DNA from: Candidatus Gastranaerophilales bacterium | Lineage (GTDB): Bacteria > Cyanobacteriota > Vampirovibrionia > Gastranaerophilales > Gastranaerophilaceae | Length of the DNA stretch: 43,227 nt | Direction of reading: 5' to 3' | Assembly (NCBI GenBank): GCA_944325595.1 | Contig: CALVAQ010000019.1 | Location: 1-43,227 of the forward strand | Part shown: piece by piece, positions 33,716 to 41,620 of the stretch | Layout: every line of letters starts with the position of its first letter | Numbering within the stretch: position 1 is the stretch's first letter | The notes under the pieces: generated by a model | The model's database searches: none | What the model was told of the DNA's origin: nothing | The model's input: only the letters and a program-made list of their open reading frames with translations | Position numbers and translations under genes: made by a program

Positions 33716-35206
33716 ATGTTAGAAAACAACCCGACTCTTAATACAATCAGAAATACAAGAATACAAAAACTTACGGAATTGGCGGACAAAGGAATAAATC
33801 CGTATCCGTATTCATATGACAAAAATGCATCTGCAAAAATGCTGCAGGAAAAATACAAAGATCTGCCTGCAGGCGAAGAAACAAACGATGAATATTTTGT
33901 TGCCGGAAGAATTATGGCAATGAGAAATACCGGCATGTTTATCGATCTTATGGATGCATCAGGAAAAATCCAGATATTTTCACACAAAGAAAATATGGAT
34001 GCTGAAAAAATTAAAGCGCTAAAACTTATAGACATAGGCGATATTGTAGGATTTCAGGGAACAATCAGAAGAACACCCAGAGGCGAGCTCTCTATCAAAG
34101 CAACAAACTACAAACTGCTTTCAAAATCACTGCTTCCGCTGCCTGAAAAATTCCACGGACTTACTGATGTAGACACAAGATACAGGCAGCGTTATGTCGA
34201 TTTGATTATGAATGAAGATGTCAGAGACACCTTCAGAAAAAGAAGTCTTATTATCCAAAAAATCAGAGAATATCTTGCAAAACACGATTTTCTCGAAGTT
34301 GAAACGCCGATATTGCAGACAACGGCATCTGGTGCAAATGCCAGACCTTTCACAACACATCACAATGCGCTTGATATGGATTTGACATTGAGAATTGCCC
34401 TTGAGCTTTATTTGAAAAGACTTATCGTGGGCGGTGTTTCAGAAAGAGTTTATGAAATCGGAAGATGTTTCAGAAATGAAGGTATAGATACAAGACACAA
34501 TCCTGAATTCACCATGATAGAACTTTATCAGGCATATGCGGATTACAATGACATGATGACTCTTACGGAAAATATGGTAGCATATGTCGCACAGGAGGTT
34601 CTCGGTACACTGAAAATCAAATACGGCGAAAATGAAATTGACCTCACTCCGCCATGGGACAGAAAAACAATGCTCGGTTCCATCAAAGAAGCTACGGGTG
34701 TTGATTTTATGGAAATATATGATGCAAAACAGGCTGTTGAGGCTGCAAAAAAACTTAATGTCGAAGTTGATGACGAAATGAACTGGGGTCAGGTTGTAGA
34801 AGCGGTATTTGAAGAAAAAATCGAACCGACACTTATTCAACCCTGCCACATAATCGATTACCCGAGAGAAATCTCTCCGCTGGCAAAAGTTCACAGAGAC
34901 AACTCAAGGCTCACAGAACGTTTTGAAACACGTATCAACGGATGGGAACTGGCAAATGCCTTCTCGGAACTTACAGACCCGATTGACCAGAGAAGCAGAT
35001 TTGAAGCGCAGGCTCTTGCAAAAGCAAACGGTGATGAAGAAGCTATGGAACTTGATGAAGACTTTATCACTTCTCTTGAATACGGTATGCCTCCGACAGG
35101 CGGTATGGGCATGGGAATAGACAGACTGGTAATGCTTTTGACAGACTCTCCGACAATCAGAGATGTCATAGCCTTCCCGACAATGAGACCGCTGGATAAC
35201 AAATAA
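33716..35206 (+). CDS. lysS: Lysyl-tRNA synthetase, class II
   Basis: 496 residues. An N-terminal OB-fold anticodon-binding domain (about 55-150; VAGRIMAMRNTGMFIDLMD) is followed by the class II catalytic core: motif 1 near FLEVETPIL, motif 2 RCFRNEGIDTRHNPEFTM, and motif 3 GMGMGIDRLVMLL near the end. The start is the ATG at 33716, 8 nt after AGAGGA; the TTG two codons upstream is too close to it. A terminator shared with grxC follows. Confidence 0.98.
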   Translation: MLENNPTLNTIRNTRIQKLTELADKGINPYPYSYDKNASAKMLQEKYKDLPAGEETNDEYFVAGRIMAMRNTGMFIDLMDASGKIQIFSHKENMDAEKIKALKLIDIGDIVGFQGTIRRTPRGELSIKATNYKLLSKSLLPLPEKFHGLTDVDTRYRQRYVDLIMNEDVRDTFRKRSLIIQKIREYLAKHDFLEVETPILQTTASGANARPFTTHHNALDMDLTLRIALELYLKRLIVGGVSERVYEIGRCFRNEGIDTRHNPEFTMIELYQAYADYNDMMTLTENMVAYVAQEVLGTLKIKYGENEIDLTPPWDRKTMLGSIKEATGVDFMEIYDAKQAVEAAKKLNVEVDDEMNWGQVVEAVFEEKIEPTLIQPCHIIDYPREISPLAKVHRDNSRLTERFETRINGWELANAFSELTDPIDQRSRFEAQALAKANGDEEAMELDEDFITSLEYGMPPTGGMGMGIDRLVMLLTDSPTIRDVIAFPTMRPLDNK

Positions 35207-35214
35207 ATATATAT

Positions 35215-35244
35215 AAAAAGAACCGGATTGTTCCGGTTCTTTTT
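35215..35244. terminator. Bidirectional terminator between lysS and grxC
   Basis: AAAAAGAACCGGA (35215-35227) pairs with TCCGGTTCTTTTT (35232-35244) around TTGT, followed by more T. The grxC stop codon (35244-35246 on the - strand) begins in the last paired base. Confidence 0.85.
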
Positions 35245-35507
35245 TATTTTAAGTAACTGTTTAGTTTTCCGTCATAAACTATTTCTTTGAGGTCAGAATA
35301 TCCGCCTATATGTTTGCCGTTTATGACTATCTGCGGGACTGTAACAGCTCCGTTTATTTTAAACTTTTCACCGAGTTTTTGCCGCAGATTTTCTTCATCA
35401 TGCGATATGTCATATTCGTTAAAATCCAGATAGTTGTCGCGCAAAAGAGCCTTTGCCTTTTTGCAGAAAGGACAGGTTGGTATTGTATAAATTTCTATAT
35501 CATTCAT
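35244..35507 (-). CDS. grxC: Glutaredoxin (GrxC type)
   Basis: 87 residues, with the dithiol active site CPFC (12-15), a cis-proline loop TVPQIVI and the GSH-binding GGYSDL. It is a thiol-disulfide reductase using glutathione or an equivalent. The start is the ATG at 35507 with AAGGTG 7 nt upstream, rather than a GTG three codons earlier. It is convergent with lysS. Confidence 0.94.
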   Translation of the reverse strand: MNDIEIYTIPTCPFCKKAKALLRDNYLDFNEYDISHDEENLRQKLGEKFKINGAVTVPQIVINGKHIGGYSDLKEIVYDGKLNSYLK

Positions 35508-35632
35508 GAGTTTCACCTTTTTGTATCTTCAATATTATGCCCGCAAAGATACACCAAAACATTACCGGAACGGCTACTGTTTGTATTGAAAAATTTTGTT
35601 TGATTTTTAATGTGGATAAAAACTCTAAAATA

Positions 35633-35641
35633 TGCTAAAAT
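35633..35641 (+). promoter_or_regulatory. Extended -10 promoter of the zinc-ribbon/radical-SAM pair
   Basis: TGC then TAAAAT (35636-35641), about 32 nt before the ATG at 35674. Confidence 0.55.
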
Positions 35642-35673
35642 TTCTGTAATCAACAGATAATGGAGAATAAATT

Positions 35674-35847
35674 ATGGCAAGAATAGTCAGACCTTCATGG
35701 GCAATAAGATGTGTACAATCCAGCTGCAGGGAACTTTTTGAAGTAGCAATTCTCGAAGACGGAAAACAGCAGGAAGTTGTCTGCCCGAAATGCGGTGAGC
35801 ATTATCTTTATCCGCCGTTGCCGGAAGACAATGAAGGTGATGAATAG
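35674..35847 (+). CDS. 57-residue zinc-ribbon protein
   Basis: MARIVRPSWAIRC... has Cys13, Cys18, Cys37 and Cys40 in a C-x4-C...C-x2-C (CPKC) arrangement, consistent with a small zinc ribbon. The tail is acidic (LPEDNEGDE). GGAG lies 8 nt before the ATG and an extended -10 box lies upstream, so expression is well supported. It overlaps the radical-SAM gene by 8 nt (ATGAATAG), suggesting translational coupling. No family is recognised; it could be a nucleic-acid-binding or accessory protein for the radical-SAM enzyme. Confidence 0.8.
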   Translation: MARIVRPSWAIRCVQSSCRELFEVAILEDGKQQEVVCPKCGEHYLYPPLPEDNEGDE

Positions 35848-36802
35848 CCTTATTGCTATGGAAATTGATTTTTTCCCCAGACCGGAAACAAAAAAAAGAT
35901 ACTACCAGTTCAGTGAATATTTGAAAACAAAATTCGGCGCCAAGGTATACAAAATCACACTTGATGCCGGTTTTTCGTGCCCGAACAGAGATGGAACAAT
36001 ATCTTCCGGCGGCTGTATTTTTTGTGATGACGGCGGAAGTTTTTCCCGTGCACATGACTCACATCTTTCCGTACAACAGCAGGTTTTGACAGGTGTTGAA
36101 ACTCTTTCTGCCCGTTTTAAGGCAAAAAAATTTATGTCTTATTTTCAGGCATATTCAAATACTTACAAACCTGTTGAAGAACTAAAACAAATCTACGATG
36201 CTTCGCTCTGCCACAAGGATATTGTCGGAATATCTATCGGAACAAGACCCGATTGTGTAGATGAAAAAAAGCTGGATTTGATAGCTTCATACACTGACAA
36301 ATACGAAACCTGGGTGGAATACGGACTGCAATCCATGCATGACAGAACTCTGAAATTTATCAACAGAGGTCATGACTTTGAAACATTCTTAAAAGCATAT
36401 GAAAAGACAAAGCAAAGAGGCATAAATGTTTGTGTACACGTAATTCTCGGCTTGCCGGGCGAAACGAAAGAAGATATGCTGAAAACGATAAAAGCCCTTT
36501 CGACTCTTGGTGTTGACGGTGTAAAATTTCACTGTCTTTGCATTTTTCCGAACACAAAACTCTATGATATGTACGAACTGGGACAAATAAAACTGCTTGA
36601 AGAAGATGAATATATAGATATTGCATGCGATTGTCTCGAGCTTTTGCCGCAAAAAACCACGATTCACCGCCTTGGTGGAAACGGGCTTCAGGCTATAAAA
36701 GTTGCACCGAAATGGCTGAACAAAAAATTTGAAATTTTAAACAAAATTGATGCCGAACTCGAAAGGCGAAAATCCTTTCAAGGCTCTAAAAATGCTAATT
36801 AG
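35840..36802 (+). CDS. TIGR01212/YhcC-type radical SAM protein
   Basis: 320 residues. The Fe-S cysteines are arranged as C-x11-C-x2-C in GFSCPNRDGT...GGCIFC (near 50-65), the pattern of the TIGR01212 family (E. coli YhcC), rather than the usual CxxxCxxC. Barrel motifs include SIGTRPDCVDEKKLDLI, VEYGLQSMHDRTLKFINRGH and NVCVHVILGLPGETKEDM. The start is the ATG overlapping the zinc-ribbon stop; the ATG at 35831 and the ATG at 35858 are alternatives. The substrate is uncharacterised as far as I know; a role in RNA modification has been suggested for relatives. The 3' end overlaps the CHASE2 gene by 8 nt. Confidence 0.93.
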   Translation: MNSLIAMEIDFFPRPETKKRYYQFSEYLKTKFGAKVYKITLDAGFSCPNRDGTISSGGCIFCDDGGSFSRAHDSHLSVQQQVLTGVETLSARFKAKKFMSYFQAYSNTYKPVEELKQIYDASLCHKDIVGISIGTRPDCVDEKKLDLIASYTDKYETWVEYGLQSMHDRTLKFINRGHDFETFLKAYEKTKQRGINVCVHVILGLPGETKEDMLKTIKALSTLGVDGVKFHCLCIFPNTKLYDMYELGQIKLLEEDEYIDIACDCLELLPQKTTIHRLGGNGLQAIKVAPKWLNKKFEILNKIDAELERRKSFQGSKNAN

Positions 36803-38675
36803 CAGCATCAGGATTGCCAACTTTGTTTCTTCCTGTTTCTTTGGCATTATATAAAATTTTATCTGCTGCTTCGATTAAATCTGCAATTGTATTTGCAGAA
36901 TCAGGGTATGTTGAAACACCGAGACTTATTGTTACATTAACTGTCAAATCTTTTGCAACAGGAAAATCATGAGATGCAACAAGATTACATAATTTTTCAG
37001 CCAGAGCGTACGCATTTTTATTTGTTGTATGGGGAAGAATGATTGTAATTTCTTCTCCGCCATACCTGCATATGATATCAGGTTTTCTCAACGAACTTTT
37101 CAATAATTGGGAAACCTGTTTTAATACCGCATCTCCAACTTGATGTCCATATGTGTCGTTAAAATTTTTGAATTTATCAATATCGATAATAATTAAAGAA
37201 AAATTACCGCCATATCTTTTACAAGATTCATAATTTATTCTCATTTGATCTTGAAAAAATCTATGGTTGTACAATCCTGTCAATGCATCATAAATAGCAA
37301 GTCTATACATTTGCTCATAATCAACCGACTTAAAAAAGTATTTTATTGCAAACGAAATTATATACGCAGCCAACACAGCAAAAACAGGAACAACAATAGG
37401 AAGCCACAAATAAAATTGCTGCATTGCTACAAAACATAACCATATGTATAAAATACATACAGCTAAAACAGATGTAATGTTAATTAAAGATGATTTTATT
37501 CTGAATACTATTAACATAGTAAGTAGAAACATTAATAAAGAAATTGCCAGTGTATAGGTTTTATCAACTTTTGTTATCAATGAATTATCAATTGCATTAC
37601 CCAAAAAAGTGGCATATATTTCAACACCGGGAATTAGCTTTGCCGTCGGTATTGTCTTTAAATCAGAAAGGCTGTCTGCATTAAAACCTAATAAAACTAT
37701 TTTATCTTTAAAATAATTTGAAGGCAAAACAGATGTTTCATTGACTTTTTGTGCTTCCATAGAGAGAAACACATCCTTAAATGAAATAAAATTAAATGTT
37801 GAATTTCTTTTTGACGGATTTGTATTATACCAATTTAGTACCGCTTCTGTAGAATTTAAGACAGGTAATTTTTGTGCATTTATTAACAAATTATTTTTGT
37901 TATTTATCTTGTATTTTGTGATTTTAATATTTTCTTTTTCTTCAATGTATTTTGTATAAATTTTTAATGCAAAATTTGCATAATATTCGGATTTTTGGTT
38001 ATTCAGATTGTTTTTATATTCAACAAAAAGAGGCAGGGTTCTTATTACGCCATCTTTTGAACGTTCCAGATTTAAGTGCCCGAGATTTTTTGCACTTTGC
38101 AAAAATTCAGGATACAACCCTCTTAGGTTATTATAATAATAAGGCTTTATTTGTTGAGCAAAATCGTATTGTGATTTTGCCGTTTCAGGTAACGGCAAAG
38201 GCTGTCTTTCTTGTCTGGAATATTCATCAAAATATATTGCTCCAAACAAATTGTCATATTTGCCAAATGTTTTCGCCAAACGAATATCATCAGGTCTGTT
38301 TTTATTCCAGGCTCCTACAAACAAAACATCTATACCAAGCGCAGCAGGCTTTTGGTTTTCTATATAATCAATAAAGTCTGCATATACCCCTCTGGGCATC
38401 GGCCAGGCGCCAAAATGTGTAGTTAGATATTCATGGCTTACATTATCTATACCAACAATTATTATGTCCTTTGGGGGCTTTCTGTCTTTTGAAATAACTT
38501 TTTGACGTATATCAAAGGTTTTTGCCTCTGTCTGGGCAATGAATTCTTTCAAATCATATATTTTTCTGTCAAAATTGTCTATAAACAGCCAAAACAATAC
38601 TGCAATTAAGCAGATAACGACACAAAAGATTATACAAAAATTTTTATATTTATTACTTATATTTTTTATTGCCAT
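36795..38675 (-). CDS. CHASE2-GGDEF diguanylate cyclase
   Basis: 626 residues from the ATG at 38675; a TTG at 38714 would add 13. One N-terminal membrane helix (about 10-33) is followed by an extracytoplasmic CHASE2 sensor (about 45-375; IIIVGIDNVSHEYL, WPMPRGVYADFID, GIDVLF), then three membrane helices (about 385-450). The cytoplasmic GGDEF domain has GGEE near 538 (GGEEI instead of GGEEF) and the inhibitory RxxD site (RKPD) exactly five residues before it. It should make c-di-GMP with product feedback. It is the likely counterpart of the HD-GYP protein at 17404, controlling motility or adhesion. Confidence 0.95.
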   Translation of the reverse strand: MAIKNISNKYKNFCIIFCVVICLIAVLFWLFIDNFDRKIYDLKEFIAQTEAKTFDIRQKVISKDRKPPKDIIIVGIDNVSHEYLTTHFGAWPMPRGVYADFIDYIENQKPAALGIDVLFVGAWNKNRPDDIRLAKTFGKYDNLFGAIYFDEYSRQERQPLPLPETAKSQYDFAQQIKPYYYNNLRGLYPEFLQSAKNLGHLNLERSKDGVIRTLPLFVEYKNNLNNQKSEYYANFALKIYTKYIEEKENIKITKYKINNKNNLLINAQKLPVLNSTEAVLNWYNTNPSKRNSTFNFISFKDVFLSMEAQKVNETSVLPSNYFKDKIVLLGFNADSLSDLKTIPTAKLIPGVEIYATFLGNAIDNSLITKVDKTYTLAISLLMFLLTMLIVFRIKSSLINITSVLAVCILYIWLCFVAMQQFYLWLPIVVPVFAVLAAYIISFAIKYFFKSVDYEQMYRLAIYDALTGLYNHRFFQDQMRINYESCKRYGGNFSLIIIDIDKFKNFNDTYGHQVGDAVLKQVSQLLKSSLRKPDIICRYGGEEITIILPHTTNKNAYALAEKLCNLVASHDFPVAKDLTVNVTISLGVSTYPDSANTIADLIEAADKILYNAKETGRNKVGNPDAAN

Positions 38676-38776
38676 ATGTAAACCAATTGTAAATTTTTCT
38701 GGATATTTAGTCAAATTGTCAATAAAAAAAATCTTTATTTATATGTGAAGGTATAAGTAAGAAAGGATTTATTTTT

Positions 38777-39034
38777 ATGGTTACTGGAATTACGACAAAA
38801 TGTTTTCCGAAAGGAAAAGTTTCTATCCCTACAATAGAACAATCAAAAAAATATATTATTTCTCCCGAAAAAACTAATCCAATAACAAATGCCAGAAGAA
38901 CAGCAGATGATTTAGAGGTTCTTTTGCCTGAGGACATAAAAAACAGCGAAATATACAAATTCCTTAAAGATGTAATGTTTCCAAAAAATAATCCGTGTAA
39001 GGCGGAATCCGGCGGAGGATGTAATATAGTATAG
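38777..39034 (+). CDS. 85-residue protein with Cys-rich Gly-rich tail
   Basis: No family recognised. AAAGGA lies about 10 nt before the ATG and a strong terminator follows, so it is a credible single-gene transcript. The body is polar, with a predicted helix DDLEVLLPEDIKNSEIYKFL. The tail CKAESGGGCNIV has Cys74 and Cys82, and the last four residues CNIV look like a eukaryotic CaaX prenylation box. This could be chance, a metal site, or a host-directed lipidation signal. It is divergent from the CHASE2-GGDEF gene. Confidence 0.65.
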   Translation: MVTGITTKCFPKGKVSIPTIEQSKKYIISPEKTNPITNARRTADDLEVLLPEDIKNSEIYKFLKDVMFPKNNPCKAESGGGCNIV

Positions 39035-39044
39035 TAATATATCG

Positions 39045-39086
39045 GTACCCGAAAAGCATTAAAATTAGCTTTTTGGGTACTTTTTT
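39045..39086 (+). terminator. Factor-independent terminator
   Basis: GTACCCGAAAAGC (39045-39057) pairs with GCTTTTTGGGTAC (39068-39080) with one G-U pair, followed by six T. Confidence 0.85.
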
Positions 39087-39179
39087 ATGCAGATATAAAG
39101 ATTAGATAAAGAAATCAAGATTTGATAAAAATTTGATTTATAATGTGTTCACAGATAAGAAAAGTATGGAGAAATTGAC

Positions 39180-39470
39180 ATGCACGCAGATTCTATAAAA
39201 TATTTTCTGACACAACTCGAAACAGCAGACAACAAAAGCAAAGCCGAAATCGAAAACATGCTCGTAAATGTAGGTTCAGCCGCTGTTCCTGTTCTTGTTG
39301 AACAGCTCCAAACAGTAAAAGGTGCTGTCAGAGGTGTTGTTGCAATGACATTAATCAGAATCGGCGAGCCCTCTGTTGACTGCTTGAAAAAAGTTGCTCA
39401 GAATAACAAAGATTTTGAATGGGTTGCAAAATACTTGATTTCTGAAATCGAAGGTCAAGTTGCTGCATAG
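39180..39470 (+). CDS. Small HEAT-repeat-like protein
   Basis: 96 residues, all helical. Two or three HEAT-like units are seen (EIENMLVNVGSAAVPVLVEQLQ, VRGVVAMTLIRIGEPSVDCLKK). Such repeats mediate protein-protein contacts or act as lyase-like/phycobilisome relatives in cyanobacteria; no catalytic residue is visible. TGGAG lies about 11 nt before the ATG at 39180. A perfect TATAAT (39139-39144) lies upstream. A terminator follows at 39508. Confidence 0.75.
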   Translation: MHADSIKYFLTQLETADNKSKAEIENMLVNVGSAAVPVLVEQLQTVKGAVRGVVAMTLIRIGEPSVDCLKKVAQNNKDFEWVAKYLISEIEGQVAA

Positions 39471-39507
39471 ATTTTTATAGCCGAAACAAAAATATAGAAC
39501 AGAAAGG

Positions 39508-39535
39508 GAATGCACAAAATCAGCATTCTTTTTTT
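39508..39535 (+). terminator. Factor-independent terminator
   Basis: GAATGC (39508-39513) pairs with GCATTC (39523-39528), followed by seven T. Confidence 0.75.
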
Positions 39536-39636
39536 GTATAAAAATGGCAAAAATTTTTATGCCGGAGTTTTAAATTATCATCTTGGGACAAAAATATAAA
39601 AATTATTGAGGAATGTAATACATCATATTATAATTC

Positions 39637-39666
39637 TTGACTTTCAAATTATCAGCCTATTAATAT
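39637..39666 (+). promoter_or_regulatory. Promoter candidate for the LysM gene
   Basis: TTGACT (39637-39642), an 18-nt spacer, then TAATAT (39661-39666). A TATAAT at 39664-39669 would need a 21-nt spacer. The ATG is at 39693 with GAGG (39684-39687) upstream. Confidence 0.45.
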
Positions 39667-39692
39667 AATTGTATAAAGACTAGTGAGGTACC

Positions 39693-40265
39693 ATGAAAAG
39701 TTCAACATTATACAGATCAAATCTTTCAAAAGAAAAAATGGTTCTGTTAGAGGAATTAAGAGCAAAATCCGGTCAAAACAAATTCTCAAAAGAGAAAAAC
39801 AATACTCCTGAGGTTTATATCAGACCGGCAAAAGAAAAAGAACTCGATGTTCTGTGGCAGAATTTTAAAGTTAACCAGAAAGATGAAAAGTCTCCGGGTG
39901 TATACCTCGTAACAGGTTTTATCGCAGGTGCATTGAGCATGTTCTTGATGACAGCACTGTTGAGTTTTACTTCAAATGTTATTAATGAAAACTCAAATCC
40001 TGATACACCTAAGCTTGTAAAAAGAGTTAAACCGGCAAAAGCTGCAAAGCTGTCTATCATTCCTGCCGATCAGGTTACGGAAGAAGCAAAACCGGCAGCA
40101 CCTGAAACATATACAGTCAAAGCAGGTGACACACTGGAAGGTATTATTATCAGATTTTACGGCAGCTATGATGCCTCTAAAGTTACAAAAATTATGCAGG
40201 AAAACAATATGAAAAATCCGAACCAGCTATCTATCGGACAATCATTGGTTATCCCGCTTGACTAG
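39693..40265 (+). CDS. Membrane protein with C-terminal LysM domain
   Basis: 190 residues. The basic cytoplasmic N-terminus (1-68) is followed by one membrane helix (about 70-92), a Lys/Ala/Pro-rich linker and one LysM domain (about 138-190; YTVKAGDTLEGIIIRFYG, then NPNQLSIGQSLVIP) that binds peptidoglycan glycans outside the membrane. No hydrolase domain is present, so it is more likely a cell-wall anchor than an enzyme. Single-gene transcript with its own promoter and a perfect terminator. Confidence 0.92.
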   Translation: MKSSTLYRSNLSKEKMVLLEELRAKSGQNKFSKEKNNTPEVYIRPAKEKELDVLWQNFKVNQKDEKSPGVYLVTGFIAGALSMFLMTALLSFTSNVINENSNPDTPKLVKRVKPAKAAKLSIIPADQVTEEAKPAAPETYTVKAGDTLEGIIIRFYGSYDASKVTKIMQENNMKNPNQLSIGQSLVIPLD

Positions 40266-40283
40266 GAATAAAGAGAGTATATG

Positions 40284-40319
40284 AAAAATCCGCTTATTTT
40301 AAATAATAAGCGGATTTTT
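40284..40319. terminator. Bidirectional terminator, 15-bp perfect stem
   Basis: AAAAATCCGCTTATT (40284-40298) pairs with AATAAGCGGATTTTT (40305-40319) around a 6-nt loop. It lies between the convergent LysM gene and the gene at 40348. Confidence 0.85.
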
Positions 40320-40347
40320 TAAATCTCTGTTTAATCCGGTGACAGTT

Positions 40348-40590
40348 TTATGCACGTCTGGCACTCGGCGGTCTCCAGCTTACAAGCCTGATACCTTCAA
40401 CCGTAGGCTGTGCCGTAGTATAGATATTGAAATCATTCACAGGACGAACATTCTGGCGCAAAAAATCTTTGTTTTTGATTTTTTCCACACAGGAATAACA
40501 GCCGAATTCCTCTGTTATTAACTCGGCAAAAAATTGTTCATCCTCGTTTAGGGACAAGTCCCTTACATTTTTGACGATATCCATATCCAT
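40348..40590 (-). CDS. 80-residue protein of unknown function
   Basis: Not recognised. The N-terminal half is acidic (MDMDIVKNVRDLSLNEDEQFFAEL) with two cysteines (GCYSC); the C-terminus is basic (SWRPPSARRA). There is no Shine-Dalgarno, but TATAAA (40604-40599) ends 8 nt before the ATG, so the mRNA may be leaderless. The opposite strand has only a weaker 60-residue frame. It could be a conserved small protein of the lineage. Confidence 0.55.
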   Translation of the reverse strand: MDMDIVKNVRDLSLNEDEQFFAELITEEFGCYSCVEKIKNKDFLRQNVRPVNDFNIYTTAQPTVEGIRLVSWRPPSARRA

Positions 40591-40692
40591 AATCTCATTT
40601 TATACTTTTGTATGAGATTTTCTACCTTTTGTTATAAAAATGATATAAAATTGATACATTGCTTAACAAAAAAACATGTCCAAAACCATGTC

Positions 40693-40807
40693 ATGACAGT
40701 GTTTTTCACCTGTAATCCAATATAGCATTACGTCCTGTCCTGAAAACAGACATTTGTCAACAACGAGACGAACAGCAGAGTCTTATCACGAATTTTTCTC
40801 GGACAAA
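40693..40807. repeat. Two-copy intergenic element, copy 2
   Basis: Same orientation and landmark order as 10389-10514: TGACAG (40694), ACGTC (40730), a hairpin (TTTGTC 40754-40759 with GACGAA 40767-40772, one G-U pair), then the 35-bp block at 40773-40807. The hairpin arms differ in sequence from copy 1 but sit at the same place. GACAG (40695-40699) can pair with CTGTC (40735-40739). Confidence 0.6.
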
Positions 40808-40878
40808 CTCATAATGCAGCAAGTTGTCTTTGTTTTATTGTATTTATAAATATAAATTACTAATAAATTTCGCTTTAA

Positions 40879-41223
40879 TTAATACTCTGTATCCAATATA
40901 TGCCCGGTATTTGTAACTACAAACGAATTACGTCCGTCCTGATTTGTTTTATGTAAAAAATCATTGTATTTTTCTTCCTCTACCATATTGTTGCTATCAA
41001 TGGAAAAATCTATAGAACAATAGTTAGGATTGTTTTTTGATACAGTGACTAATGCTGCTTGATTTGGCTGTCCTACCGGAACAATGATATGGTTGATTCC
41101 ATCTTTTTTATACTTTTTATTACCATCTTCTGCAAAAGTCTTTGCTGTGCTATAATCACACGGTTTTCCGGCACTAAGTGCTTTTCCGTCTTTTACTGTT
41201 ACTATTACAAACTGCATTTCCAT
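40879..41223 (-). CDS. 114-residue protein of unknown function
   Basis: Not recognised. The start is set at the ATG at 41223, 6 nt after AAAGGAG; the ATG two codons upstream abuts the ribosome binding site. There is no signal peptide. It begins with a beta strand (MQFVIVTVKDGKAL) and has an Ala/Lys-rich helix (YSTAKTFAEDGNKKYKKDG). A phrase ending NSFVVTNTGHILDTEY resembles the VTNTGKVLPV phrase of the prepilin at 20198, possibly a shared small motif. Single-gene transcript. Confidence 0.65.
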   Translation of the reverse strand: MEMQFVIVTVKDGKALSAGKPCDYSTAKTFAEDGNKKYKKDGINHIIVPVGQPNQAALVTVSKNNPNYCSIDFSIDSNNMVEEEKYNDFLHKTNQDGRNSFVVTNTGHILDTEY

Positions 41224-41620
41224 ATACATCTCCTTTTATATCCTTTATATATATTTAAAAGGTGGTTTTTATAAAAAAATGACCGGAATTTACTCTAAAT
41301 GAAATAATTTTTAACAATTTGTAAAAGACAAGAACCTGATTTATTACCGCAACTTCTACAATGCTGCCCTTTCCTGTCAATTGCAAAAGTGTCGACAGTG
41401 TGTAACTTATTACAAATTTTGCTGGATAAATTTATTTAAGAATATAAGAAACATTCTGAAACTTTACACAAATTCAAGCCTGTACAAATTTTCCTTTAAA
41501 ATTTTTTATTTTTGTGCAAAAATTTTCTTGAGACAGCTTTTTGCTGTTCGTGATTCTGAAACATATTCAGAATGACAAAAAATTAATATAGTTACTAGTT
41601 AAATAAAAAGGAAAATCGAA
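41224..41620. other. Non-coding region upstream of fusA
   Basis: 397 bases without a gene. Apart from a palindromic repeat fragment (41532-41576) and AT-rich promoter-like words next to each flanking gene, I see nothing. rpsL and rpsG, the usual fusA neighbours, are absent. Confidence 0.6.
41532..41576. repeat. Short palindromic repeat fragment
   Basis: Two hairpins: ACAGC/GCTGT (41533-41537, 41543-41547) and ATTCTGAA/TTCAGAAT (41553-41560, 41566-41573). Read on the - strand it runs GTCATTCTGA...TCAGAATC, the same words as the element at 10041-10176. Confidence 0.6.

Noticed and set aside
38719..38958. 79-residue - strand open frame opposite the 38777 gene
   Set aside because: No ribosome site; the + strand gene has AAAGGA and a terminator.
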